Source: Flavobacterium xinjiangense (GTDB lineage Bacteria; Bacteroidota; Bacteroidia; Flavobacteriales; Flavobacteriaceae). From it: a stretch of 64,000 nt of DNA. The stretch's first letter is position 1. Each line of letters begins with the position of its first letter. The stretch spans positions 62,001 through 126,000 of the forward strand of contig NZ_FRCL01000002.1 of the NCBI RefSeq assembly GCF_900142885.1, in the 5' to 3' direction. The translations under genes were made by a program, and so were the position numbers. The notes beneath the pieces are model-generated. The model saw nothing but the letters and a program-made list of their open reading frames with translations. It was not told the origin of the DNA and did not search any database. Positions 53,073 through 62,600 of this stretch are shown here, piece after piece.

Positions 53073-54404
53073 TTACTGCAGCTCTTTTTTCAATATTATT
53101 TTATTCCATAATTCGTTTCCGTTTATATCAAATAAAGTAAGCTTGATCTGTCTGTTTTCTTTGGAGCCGGAAAAAGAAATTGTTCCAAAATTATTCTGTA
53201 CAAACGCACTTCCCGCAACTTTGTATTTATTGTCTTCCGTTAATACTTTTTTGGAAACAATTCCTGCAGTCAATGGCGAAACCGTCCAATCGTAAATAGG
53301 ATAAGTATTTTCACGGAGAAGCATTGACATTTCGGCAAAATGTCTGTCGCCAGTTAGAAAAAAGACTCCTTTTATTTTATTGTCCGTGATTTCCTTCAGC
53401 AGTTTTTCTTTTTCTAAAGGAAAGCGGCCATAATTTTCGGTGTCCGGAACGGCATTTATAACTTGGCTACCAATTACTATTATTTTAAAACTCGCGACTG
53501 ATGAACTTAAAGCATCAATAAGCCATTCGAATTGTGTCGTTCCAATCATTGTTCTTTCGCCGGTAATTCTATTGTCCGGAGATCTGAAAAAGCGATCGTC
53601 AATTAGAAAAAACTGTGCATCCCCCCAATTGAAAGTTGAAAAAACACCTTCATTTTGATCAGGACTTATTCCGTAACTTTTATTTCCCCAAAAATCCTTA
53701 AATGCTTTTTGAGTAATATGTTTGTTGTAAAAACTGCGGTCACTGTCATCAGGACCAAAATCATGATCATCCCAAATTGCAAAATTTTGAGTTTTTGCTA
53801 ACAAAGGCTGAATTTCCTTGATTGATCTCGAATGGGTATTTCTATGATAAATACCAGTTTTACTGTCCCAATCGGCTTCTCTTAAATAGGAATTATCTCC
53901 GCCCCAAATCATGATGTCCGGATTTTTTTTAGCAATGGTTTCAAAAATTGAATAGCCGCTTCCATAAGGCTTTCCGGGTCTGTCAAATTCAGTTTCATTG
54001 ATGTACATGCAACTGCCAAATGCTATCGTGAAATCAGGTGCGTCCTCTCGCCATTGCCATAATTTTTTTGAGGAAAATGAAGTTTCATAGGGCAAGTTGA
54101 TTTTTTTATTATTTATAAAAATGTTGTACAAGTATTTTTTGCCAGGTTGTAATTGGTCTAAAATAATATGGTACGTATATCCGACATCTCGTGAAGACGT
54201 GTAATTATCGGAGTAGAATATCTTAGAGGGGTTATCAACTGTGAAATATGCTACTTGGACTGTTGCTTCTTTATTGGTTTGTAACCAAATAACTGCTTCT
54301 TTCATTTCGCAATAACCAACCATAGGACCGGATTGTAAAATGTTATTTTGTGCAAAACAGGAACTTATAAATAAAATACAGAATAATTGTAGGGTCTTTT
54401 TCAT
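53073..54404 (-). CDS. PhoD-like (alkaline phosphatase D family) metallophosphoesterase
   Basis: 443 residues with a signal peptide (MKKTLQLFCILFISSCFAQ). An N-terminal fibronectin-like domain (ILQSGPMVGYCEMKEAVIWLQTNKEATVQVAYF) is followed by the PhoD-type metallophosphatase: FTIAFGSCMY, PDIMIWGGDNSYLREADW, QNFAIWDDHDFGPDDSDRSF, and FFLTGDRHFAEMS. The DDHD and GDRH motifs hold metal-ligand residues. The product should be periplasmic or surface-bound and hydrolyse phosphate esters or diesters. It begins 9 bp after the beta-barrel gene at 54414, so the two are probably one transcript. Confidence 0.9.
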   Translation of the reverse strand: MKKTLQLFCILFISSCFAQNNILQSGPMVGYCEMKEAVIWLQTNKEATVQVAYFTVDNPSKIFYSDNYTSSRDVGYTYHIILDQLQPGKKYLYNIFINNKKINLPYETSFSSKKLWQWREDAPDFTIAFGSCMYINETEFDRPGKPYGSGYSIFETIAKKNPDIMIWGGDNSYLREADWDSKTGIYHRNTHSRSIKEIQPLLAKTQNFAIWDDHDFGPDDSDRSFYNKHITQKAFKDFWGNKSYGISPDQNEGVFSTFNWGDAQFFLIDDRFFRSPDNRITGERTMIGTTQFEWLIDALSSSVASFKIIVIGSQVINAVPDTENYGRFPLEKEKLLKEITDNKIKGVFFLTGDRHFAEMSMLLRENTYPIYDWTVSPLTAGIVSKKVLTEDNKYKVAGSAFVQNNFGTISFSGSKENRQIKLTLFDINGNELWNKIILKKELQ

Positions 54405-54413
54405 GATGCTAAA

Positions 54414-54956
54414 TTAAAAGTACACCCTTACAAATGGCATAAAGGCATTACCGTAAACATTGTTATTATCGTTTAGAACATTATAACGAGCGCCAATAGT
54501 CACATTGCCGGTTCTGTAACCGGCACCAAGAAATAAACCGGTGTTCCAATAGTCTTGAGAACTACTATTAGAACCAATCAAATTAACGTTAACTCTCAAT
54601 TCTTCTATTTCTGCCGAAAGTTGGATTTCGTCGATTGGATTAAACAAAGCAATGATACTTGCGCCATATAAGTTTGATGCGTAATAATCTTTTTGCTTGA
54701 CATAGGTGTACTGAGCGCCAATTCCTAGGGCTAAATACTGGTTGAAATTGTAAATAGCACTTGGTGCTATTGAAATATCCGTATATCCAGAACCAAAACT
54801 TAACCCAATGCCTCCGCCAAATTGTACTTTTCTCCAGAAATCACTTTGAGTTTTAAGCGATGTCGTTTGTTGTTGCGCCAATAAAAATCCGGAAGACAAG
54901 AGTAGCGAAAAAATCAGAATTGGTTTTAAAATGGGTAAAAGGCATGTTTTTTTCAT
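54414..54956 (-). CDS. Small outer-membrane beta-barrel-like protein
   Basis: 180 residues with a long signal peptide ending LLSSGFLLAQQ. The mature part has alternating hydrophobic/aromatic strands (FGGGIGLSFGSGYTDISIAPSAIYNFNQYLALGIGAQYTYV, WNTGLFLGAGYRTGNVTIGARYNVL) and ends in Phe (FVRVYF), both typical of outer-membrane barrels. About eight strands could be drawn. Function unknown; no motif beyond the barrel. It is first in a two-gene unit with the PhoD-like phosphatase. Confidence 0.82.
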   Translation of the reverse strand: MKKTCLLPILKPILIFSLLLSSGFLLAQQQTTSLKTQSDFWRKVQFGGGIGLSFGSGYTDISIAPSAIYNFNQYLALGIGAQYTYVKQKDYYASNLYGASIIALFNPIDEIQLSAEIEELRVNVNLIGSNSSSQDYWNTGLFLGAGYRTGNVTIGARYNVLNDNNNVYGNAFMPFVRVYF

Positions 54957-55029
54957 ATTTCGTTGGTTATTTTAACAAATCTTTACGTAAAAGTAGGTAA
55001 AAAATAGATTTAGATATACTGGATTATTG

Positions 55030-55037
55030 TACTTTTG
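55030..55037 (+). promoter_or_regulatory. Putative -7 box of sucA
   Basis: TACTTTTG lies 38 bp before the sucA ATG and matches TAnnTTTG; no -33 TTG at normal spacing is visible. Confidence 0.45.
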
Positions 55038-55074
55038 TCAAACTATTTAACAAAAAAGTACAGACACTAACAAT

Positions 55075-57849
55075 ATGGATAGGTTTTCATTTTTAAACGC
55101 AGCACACACCGAGTTTTTTGCACAATTATACGATCAATATTTAGAGAATCCAGATAGCGTAGAGCCAAGTTGGAGAAGTTTTTTTCAAGGTTTCGACTTT
55201 GGGATGACAACTTATAATGATGAGAATCCTGTAACCTACATAGCAAATGTTGCTTCAGGGAATATGGAAAGTGTTCATGTGTCCGAAAAACTTCAAAAAG
55301 AATTTAACGTACTTAAATTGATTGATGGTTATCGATCTCGCGGACATTTGTTTACTAAAACAAACCCCGTAAGAGACAGAAGAACATCATCACCTACATT
55401 AGATATAGTTAACTTTAATCTTTCTACAGCCGATTTAAACACGGTTTTTGATGCGGCTAAAGTTATCGGTATTCAACCTTGTACGCTTCAGGAAATTATA
55501 GTGCACCTTGACACTATTTATTGTCAGCATATTGGGGTGGAGTATATGTACATTCGTAAACCGGAAGTGGTGGAATGGATCCAGAAAAAATTAGGGAAAA
55601 ATGATAACCAACCCAGTTTTTCTGTTGATGAAAAGAAAAATATTCTTGAAAAATTAAATGAAGCAGTCTCTTTTGAGAACTTCTTGCATACTAAATATGT
55701 AGGACAAAAACGATTTTCACTGGAAGGTGGAGAAACTATTATTCCCGCACTGGATGCTTTAATTGAAAAAGCAGCAGACCAAGGAGTAGAGCAATTTGTG
55801 ATGGGAATGGCACACCGTGGTCGTTTGAATGTGTTAGCCAATATTTTTGGTAAATCTACTCAAGACATTTTTGGAGAATTTGACGGAAAAGACTATGATA
55901 AGGAATATTTTGATGGTGACGTAAAGTACCACTTAGGGCTAACGGCTGAAAAAGTAACCCGATCAGGTAAAAATATAAATATTAATTTGGCTCCAAATCC
56001 TTCGCATCTTGAAACAGTAGGTGCCGTAATTGAAGGAATTACCAGAGCGAAACAAGATAAATATTTCCCTAACGATTTCTCTAAAGTATTGCCAATCGCC
56101 GTTCACGGAGATGCAGCAATCGCTGGTCAGGGAATTCTTTATGAAATTGTGCAAATGGCGCAATTGGATGGGTACAAAACGGGGGGTACAATTCACATTG
56201 TAATCAACAATCAGGTTGGTTTTACCACTAATTATTTGGATGCTCGTTCATCAACCTATTGTACTGATGTTGCCAAAGTAACGCTTTCGCCGGTATTACA
56301 CGTTAATGCGGATGATGCTGAAGCGGTAGTACATGCTATGTCGTTTGCTTTAGATTTCAGAATGCAATTTGGTCGTGATGTATTCATCGATTTATTAGGA
56401 TATAGAAAATACGGACACAATGAAGGTGATGAACCTCGTTTCACGCAACCGGTATTGTATAAAATTATTGCAAAACATCAAAATCCTAGGGATATTTATG
56501 CAGAGAAACTCTTGTCAGAAGGAGTGATCGATGCAACGTATGTCAATGGATTAGAAAAAGAATACAAGTCAAATCTTGAAGTAAATCTTGAAGCATCCCG
56601 TAAAAAGAACTTGACGATTATCACGCCATTTATGAAAAATGAATGGAAAGGTTTCGAACAAGTTACAGATGTTCAAATGCTTTTAAAAGTGGATACTTCT
56701 TATCCTGAAGAAAGACTTACAGAAGTAGCAAATGCAGTCAGTAATTTGCCTTCAGACAAGAAATTCATCAGTAAAATCCAAAAATTAATAAACGATAGAA
56801 AAACAATGTTTTTCGAAATCAATAAGTTGGATTGGGCTATGGCCGAACATTTAGCTTATGGATCGTTGTTGCAGGAAGGATATGATATACGTATTTCTGG
56901 GCAAGACGTAGAAAGAGGTACTTTTTCTCATCGTCATGCCGTGGTAAAGGTCGAAGATTCTGAAGAAGAAGTAATTTTGATCAATAATTTGGAAGGTAAA
57001 AAAGGAAATTTCAATATTTTCAATTCCCTTTTATCGGAATACGGTGTTTTAGGTTTTGATTATGGCTATGCCTTAACAAACCCAAATACATTGACTATTT
57101 GGGAAGCACAATTTGGAGATTTCAGCAATGGAGCCCAAATTATGATTGACCAATACATTTCTTGTGGAGAGGATAAATGGAACAATCAAAATGGAATCGT
57201 CTTATTATTACCTCATGGATATGAAGGACAGGGAGCGGAGCATTCATCTGCAAGAATGGAGCGTTATTTACAACTTTGCGCCAGACAAAATATGTTTGTT
57301 GCTGATTGTACCACGCCAGCCAACTTCTTCCACTTGTTGAGAAGACAGATGAAGACAACTTTCCGTAAACCACTTATTGTGTTTACCCCAAAGAGTTTGT
57401 TGCGTGATCCAAGAGTAGTTTCTACTATTGAAGAATTTGCAAACGGTAGTTTTCAGGAAACATTCGATGATGAAACGGTCAATAAAGCGGAGGTTAAAAC
57501 ATTGGTTTTCTGTACCGGTAAATTCTATTACGACATTACTGCCGAAAGAGAAATCAATGGTCGTACAGATGTTGCTGTAGTTAGAATCGAACAACTATTC
57601 CCGTTGCCAGTTGAACAATTAAAAGACATTATTGCTAAATATCCAAACGCCGATGATTATGTTTGGGCACAGGAAGAGCCAAAAAACATGGGAGCTTACA
57701 GTTTTATGTTGATGAATTTCAATTTAGTAAAATGGAGATTGGCTTCGCTAAAAGCCTATGCAGCACCAGCGGCAGGAAGTTACACTCGTGCAAAACGCCG
57801 TCAGGCCGATGCGATACGAATGGTTTTTGATAAAAATTTATTTAATTAA
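55075..57849 (+). CDS. sucA: 2-oxoglutarate dehydrogenase E1 component
   Basis: 924 residues, normal for E1o. It uses thiamine diphosphate to decarboxylate 2-oxoglutarate and pass the succinyl group to the E2 lipoyl arm (TCA cycle). The N-terminal FLNAAHTEFFAQLYDQYLENPDSVEPSWRSFFQGF is the conserved E1o start. Further marks: KRFSLEGGETIIPALDALIE, GMAHRGRLNVLANI, LGLTAEK, the ThDP segment HGDAAIAGQGILYE, INNQVGFTTN, YRKYGHNEGDEPRFTQP, and QDVERGTFSHRHAV. It is followed by sucB, with repeat copy C between. The E3 lipoamide dehydrogenase gene is not in the window. Confidence 0.98.
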   Translation: MDRFSFLNAAHTEFFAQLYDQYLENPDSVEPSWRSFFQGFDFGMTTYNDENPVTYIANVASGNMESVHVSEKLQKEFNVLKLIDGYRSRGHLFTKTNPVRDRRTSSPTLDIVNFNLSTADLNTVFDAAKVIGIQPCTLQEIIVHLDTIYCQHIGVEYMYIRKPEVVEWIQKKLGKNDNQPSFSVDEKKNILEKLNEAVSFENFLHTKYVGQKRFSLEGGETIIPALDALIEKAADQGVEQFVMGMAHRGRLNVLANIFGKSTQDIFGEFDGKDYDKEYFDGDVKYHLGLTAEKVTRSGKNININLAPNPSHLETVGAVIEGITRAKQDKYFPNDFSKVLPIAVHGDAAIAGQGILYEIVQMAQLDGYKTGGTIHIVINNQVGFTTNYLDARSSTYCTDVAKVTLSPVLHVNADDAEAVVHAMSFALDFRMQFGRDVFIDLLGYRKYGHNEGDEPRFTQPVLYKIIAKHQNPRDIYAEKLLSEGVIDATYVNGLEKEYKSNLEVNLEASRKKNLTIITPFMKNEWKGFEQVTDVQMLLKVDTSYPEERLTEVANAVSNLPSDKKFISKIQKLINDRKTMFFEINKLDWAMAEHLAYGSLLQEGYDIRISGQDVERGTFSHRHAVVKVEDSEEEVILINNLEGKKGNFNIFNSLLSEYGVLGFDYGYALTNPNTLTIWEAQFGDFSNGAQIMIDQYISCGEDKWNNQNGIVLLLPHGYEGQGAEHSSARMERYLQLCARQNMFVADCTTPANFFHLLRRQMKTTFRKPLIVFTPKSLLRDPRVVSTIEEFANGSFQETFDDETVNKAEVKTLVFCTGKFYYDITAEREINGRTDVAVVRIEQLFPLPVEQLKDIIAKYPNADDYVWAQEEPKNMGAYSFMLMNFNLVKWRLASLKAYAAPAAGSYTRAKRRQADAIRMVFDKNLFN

Positions 57850-57853
57850 TTTT

Positions 57854-57934
57854 CAGGAGCTGTTTCCCGCTTTCCGTTACAATCTTTTTGTCTCAAAAAA
57901 GAGACAAAAAGGATTTTCACTGCAATCGGGGCTA
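57854..57934 (-). repeat. Copy C of the structured intergenic repeat, inverted, inside the sucAB operon
   Basis: Read on the minus strand it starts TAGCCCCGATTGCAGT and ends AAGCGGGAAACAGCTCCTG. The hairpin CTTTTTGTCTC (57884-57894) / GAGACAAAAAG (57901-57911) is perfect, again with a bulged C beyond it. The outer pair has changed together: CCCG with CGGG here, CCTG with CAGG in copies A and B. No U-run follows on the plus strand, so it should not stop sucB transcription. Confidence 0.7.
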
Positions 57935-58014
57935 AAATGAATAAGTATATAATAAACATAGGTTGTTGTCAAAACAATTTAAAATTTAAAATTCATAATT
58001 TAAAATAGTAGAAC

Positions 58015-59265
58015 ATGATTTTAGAAATGAAAGTCCCATCACCGGGGGAATCAATCAAAGAAGTTGAAATTGCAACATGGTTAGTGAAAGACGGAGATTA
58101 TGTAGAGAAAGACCAAGCAATTGCTGAGGTTGATTCTGATAAAGCAACACTAGAATTGCCTGCAGAAGCAAGCGGAATTATTACATTAAAAGCAGAAGAA
58201 GGTGACGCAGTTGCAGTTGGTGCAGTTGTATGTCTTATTGATACAGATGCAGCTAAACCATCAGGAGATGCGGCAGCGGCTGAAGTTGCAAAAACAGTTG
58301 ATCCCGAAACTTCGGGACCAAAAGCAGAAGTTAAAGCGGAAGCACCAAAAGCGGCTCCAGTAGCAGCAGCTCCAACAGCGACTTATGCTTCAGGAACTCC
58401 ATCTCCAGCAGCAAGAAAAATATTAGACGAAAAAAATATAGCTCCTGCTTCAGTTACAGGAACAGGAAAAGACGGAAGAATCACTAAAGATGATGCCGTA
58501 AATGCTGTCCCATCTATGGGAACTCCTACTGGAGGATCTCGTGGAACAGAAAGAACTAAATTATCGATGTTACGTCGTAAAGTAGCAGAAAGATTGGTTG
58601 CTGCTAAAAATGAAACAGCGATGTTGACTACTTTCAATGAAGTAAACATGACGCCTATCAATACTTTGCGTAATGAATATAAAGATGCATTCAAAGCGAA
58701 ACATGGTGGCATTGGTTTGGGTTATATGTCTTTCTTTACTAAAGCAGTAACTAGAGCATTAAAATTATTCCCAGATGTTAACTCAATGATGGATGGTGAT
58801 CATAAGATTGCTTTCGATTTTTGTGATATCTCTATTGCAGTTTCAGGACCAAAAGGACTAATGGTTCCTGTTGTTCGTAATGCAGAGAACTTGACTTTCC
58901 GCGGTGTTGAATCTGATATCAAGAGATTAGCTATCAAAGCACGTGATGGACAAATCACAGTTGATGATATGACTGGTGGAACGTTCACGATTACTAACGG
59001 TGGTGTTTTTGGAAGTATGTTATCTACTCCAATTATCAATCCTCCACAATCTGGAATTCTAGGAATGCACAACATTATTGAGCGCCCAATTGCTGTAAAT
59101 GGTAAAGTGGAAATTCACCCAATGATGTATGTGGCTTTATCATATGACCACAGAATTATTGATGGGCGTGAGTCTGTTGGTTTCTTGGTAGCGGTGAAAG
59201 AAGCTTTAGAAAATCCATTGGAATTATTGATGGATAACAATCCTAAAAAAGCATTAGAATTGTAA
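58015..59265 (+). CDS. sucB: Dihydrolipoyllysine-residue succinyltransferase (E2 of 2-oxoglutarate dehydrogenase)
   Basis: 416 residues. The N-terminal lipoyl domain carries the lipoylated Lys K43 ([17 protein letters not shown]). An Ala/Pro/Lys-rich linker (~85-125) follows, then the E1/E3-binding domain ([35 protein letters not shown]), and the catalytic acyltransferase with [11 protein letters not shown] and [18 protein letters not shown], including the catalytic His. One lipoyl domain only. It transfers succinyl groups to CoA. It lies 165 bp downstream of sucA; a short AT-rich filler (57965-58008) precedes the start. Confidence 0.98.
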   Translation: MILEMKVPSPGESIKEVEIATWLVKDGDYVEKDQAIAEVDSDKATLELPAEASGIITLKAEEGDAVAVGAVVCLIDTDAAKPSGDAAAAEVAKTVDPETSGPKAEVKAEAPKAAPVAAAPTATYASGTPSPAARKILDEKNIAPASVTGTGKDGRITKDDAVNAVPSMGTPTGGSRGTERTKLSMLRRKVAERLVAAKNETAMLTTFNEVNMTPINTLRNEYKDAFKAKHGGIGLGYMSFFTKAVTRALKLFPDVNSMMDGDHKIAFDFCDISIAVSGPKGLMVPVVRNAENLTFRGVESDIKRLAIKARDGQITVDDMTGGTFTITNGGVFGSMLSTPIINPPQSGILGMHNIIERPIAVNGKVEIHPMMYVALSYDHRIIDGRESVGFLVAVKEALENPLELLMDNNPKKALEL

Positions 59266-59301
59266 TACTATAACTTTGTCACATGACAAATAAAGAATGC
59301 C

Positions 59302-59336
59302 AATCCCGCCTTGTTTTACAAGTCGGGATTTTTTAT
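59302..59336 (+). terminator. Terminator of the sucAB operon
   Basis: AATCCCG-C-CTTGT (59302-59314) pairs with ACAAG-T-CGGGATT (59318-59330) with one mismatch and a 3-nt loop, then a T-run. Confidence 0.88.
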
Positions 59337-59641
59337 TATATCTTAAAAAAACCAGGTTACAAATGTGTAATATATTTGTATTTTTTTTACGGGTACGTCT
59401 TTTTATTATAAAAAAAATTATGATTAGTGTAAAAAATAATAATTTAAAATAAGAATATACCAATACATCACCACAACATTCAGAAAACAAAAAGATTCAA
59501 ATGCATTTTTTAAACTTTAGGGAAATAAAGTTAAGTGTCAGTGATACTAGTGTTTACAACTGCTTGTGAATAAATAATTTCTTTTTAAACCTGTATAGTT
59601 TTTACACACTGCTGATTTAAAGGTGTAATGCAATACATTCA

Positions 59642-59649
59642 TAAATTTG
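59642..59649 (+). promoter_or_regulatory. Putative -7 box of the repeat protein gene at 59673
   Basis: TAAATTTG, 23 bp before the ATG. No -33 TTG at normal spacing. The remainder of the 407-bp gap (59266-59672) contains the sucAB terminator and AT-rich sequence; I see no other gene or repeat in it. Confidence 0.45.
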
Positions 59650-59672
59650 AGAACAACCAATAACTCAAAATC

Positions 59673-62600
59673 ATGAAAAAAATTACTTTATTCATTTTGC
59701 TACTAATCTCGATTGTAGGATATTCGCAAAATGCACCTATAACGTTCGAAACAGGACAGTTTGGTTCTACGTGGACACTTGCCACTTTTGAAAATGGAAG
59801 TGGTGCTGGATATTCAAAAGTTTCAAATCCATTTCCGGGCGGAATTAACACCTCAGCCACAGTAGGTAAATTTATCGCAGGAACAACCGCATCGGGTGCT
59901 GCTCCATATGCCGGATTTGAGACCGCCCACACTTCGGGCGCAAATGGTATTGGAACTTTTACATTAAGTGCTTCCAACAGTATTATAAAAATAATGGTTT
60001 ACAAGACTGTTATAAGTGATGTAGCTATCAAATTTGCAATAGCGAATGGTGGTGCTCAGCCTGAAATCAAAGTGCCAAACACTAAAATTAACGAATGGGA
60101 GGAATTAACTTTTGATTTTTCAGGAAAGATTGGATTAAATGAGACCATCAACATTGATCAAATGATATTCTTTTTAGATTTCAATGCAAGAACAACTGAA
60201 ACTACCAGTTATTTTGATAATGTTACTTTTTCAGCTAAACCAGCAGCTACTGTCCCAACGGTCGCCGCATCAACTCCTACCAAACCGGCAGCAGATGTTA
60301 TTTCGTTATTTAGCAATGCATATACTAATGTCACTGTAGATAGTTGGAGAGCAGATTGGGGACAATCAGGCAATGTTTTATCTGATATTCAAGTTGCCGG
60401 CAATGACACTAAAAAATATACAGATCTAAGTTACTTTGGAGTAATTACTGAAGCCAGTAAAATAGACGCATCTACAATGCTTAATTTTCATGTTGATGTT
60501 TGGACACCAAACGTCACTACGTTCAAAATCAAAATAGTAGATTTTGGTGCCGATGGTGCTTACTTGGGGGGAGACGATAAAGAATTTGAAGTGACTCGTA
60601 CATTAGCATTAAGTGGTTGGAATAGCTTAGAAATTCCCCTTTCAGAATTTACAGGATTAACTACAAAAGCGCATATTGCACAGTTTGTTTTTTCTGGAAC
60701 TTCTGGAACGATATATATAGACAATGTTTATTTTAACAAAACGGCGGTAGTTATTCCTCCTCCAGCGGCTCCTTATGCACCAGTTACGTTTGAATCAGGT
60801 GAGTATGGTTCTTCATGGACCTTGACTTCTTTTGATAATCCATCGGGAGGTTCAACGGCTTCATTATTAGCTCCAAATCCTAATAAAACAGGGATTAACG
60901 CCTCAAATGTAGCTGCTAAATTTACGGCTTTGGTTGCGGGTGCTTGGTATACAGGTTTTGAAACAGCGCACGCTTCAGGTGTGAACGGTATTGGGACTTT
61001 TACCTTAGATGCTACGAATAGCACTGTTAAAATGATGGTGTATAAGGATGTTATTAGTAAAGTGGGAATCAAGTTCGCGCGTCCTGACGGAGGTTCAACA
61101 GGAGAGATAACAGTTACTAATACTAAAATAAACGAATGGGAAGAGTTGACGTTCAATTTTGCCGGAAAAATAGGGGAAGGAGTCTCAACAGGGATTGATC
61201 AAATAATTGTATTTCCAGATTTTATCCCAGAAGGAACAACAAGAACGGCTGATCATGTATGTTATGTTGATAATATTAGATTTTCTGCAAAAGTCGATGC
61301 TCCTGTAGTAGCAAGTGTCCCAACGGTTGCTGCGCCAACTCCTACGAAACCAGTAGCAGATGTTATATCTTTGTTTAGTAATGCTTATACTAATGTTCCT
61401 ATTACAACTTGGAGAACAGATTGGTCAGCGGGCAGTAATTTAACGGAGTTGCAAGTTGCAGGGAATGACACTAAAAAATATGATAATTTGAATTATTTTG
61501 GAGTGGATGTTAATGGTACAATAGACGCGACGCCAATGTTGTATTTTCATATTGATGTTTGGACGCCAGATTTAACAGCTTTCAGAATTAAACTAGTTGA
61601 TTTTGGTGCAAATGGAGTTTATAAAGGGGGTGATGATAAGGAATTTGAGGTTACGCGTACGCCGACATTATCAGGTTGGAATAGTTACGACATTCCATTG
61701 TCTGAGTTTACAGGTTTGACTACTAGAGGACATATTGCCCAATTAGTGTTTTCAGGAGCACCAGCAGGAACTGTCTATATTGACAATGTTTATTTTAATA
61801 AAACTGCTGCAGTTGTTGTTGCGACTGTCCCAACGGTTGCTGCTCCAACGCCTACGAAACCAGTAGCAGATGTTATATCTTTGTTTAGTAATGCGTATAC
61901 TAATGTTCCTATTACAACTTGGAGAACGGATTGGTCAGCTGGCAGTAATTTAACGGAGTTGCAAGTTGCAGGGAATGATACTAAAAAATATGACAATTTG
62001 AATTATTTTGGAGTGGATGTTACCGGTACAATAGACGCGACGCCAATGTTGTATTTTCATATTGATGTATGGACACCAGATTTAACTGCTTTCAGAATTA
62101 AACTAGTTGATTTTGGTGCAAATGGAGTTTATCAAGGGGGTGATGATACGGAATTTGAAGTTACACGTACGCCGACATTATCAGGTTGGAATAGTTACGA
62201 CATTCCATTGTCTGAGTTTACAGGATTGACGACTAGAGGACATATTGCTCAATTAGTGTTTTCAGGAGCACCAGCAGGAACTGTCTATATTGACAATGTC
62301 TATTTTAATAAAACTGCTGCAGTTGTTGTTGCGACTGCTCCTACAGTGGCTGCTCCTACACCACCAACGGCTCAATCAAATGTTATTTCGTTATTTAGTA
62401 ATGCGTATACCAATGTTCCTATTACAACTTGGAGAACGGATTGGTCAGCAGGTAGTAATTTAACTGAGTTGCAAGTTGCAGGGAATGATACTAAAAAATA
62501 TGATAATTTGAATTATTTTGGAGTGGATGTTACTGGTACAATAGACGCGACGCCAATGTTGTATTTTCATATTGATGTATGGACACCAGATTTAACAACT

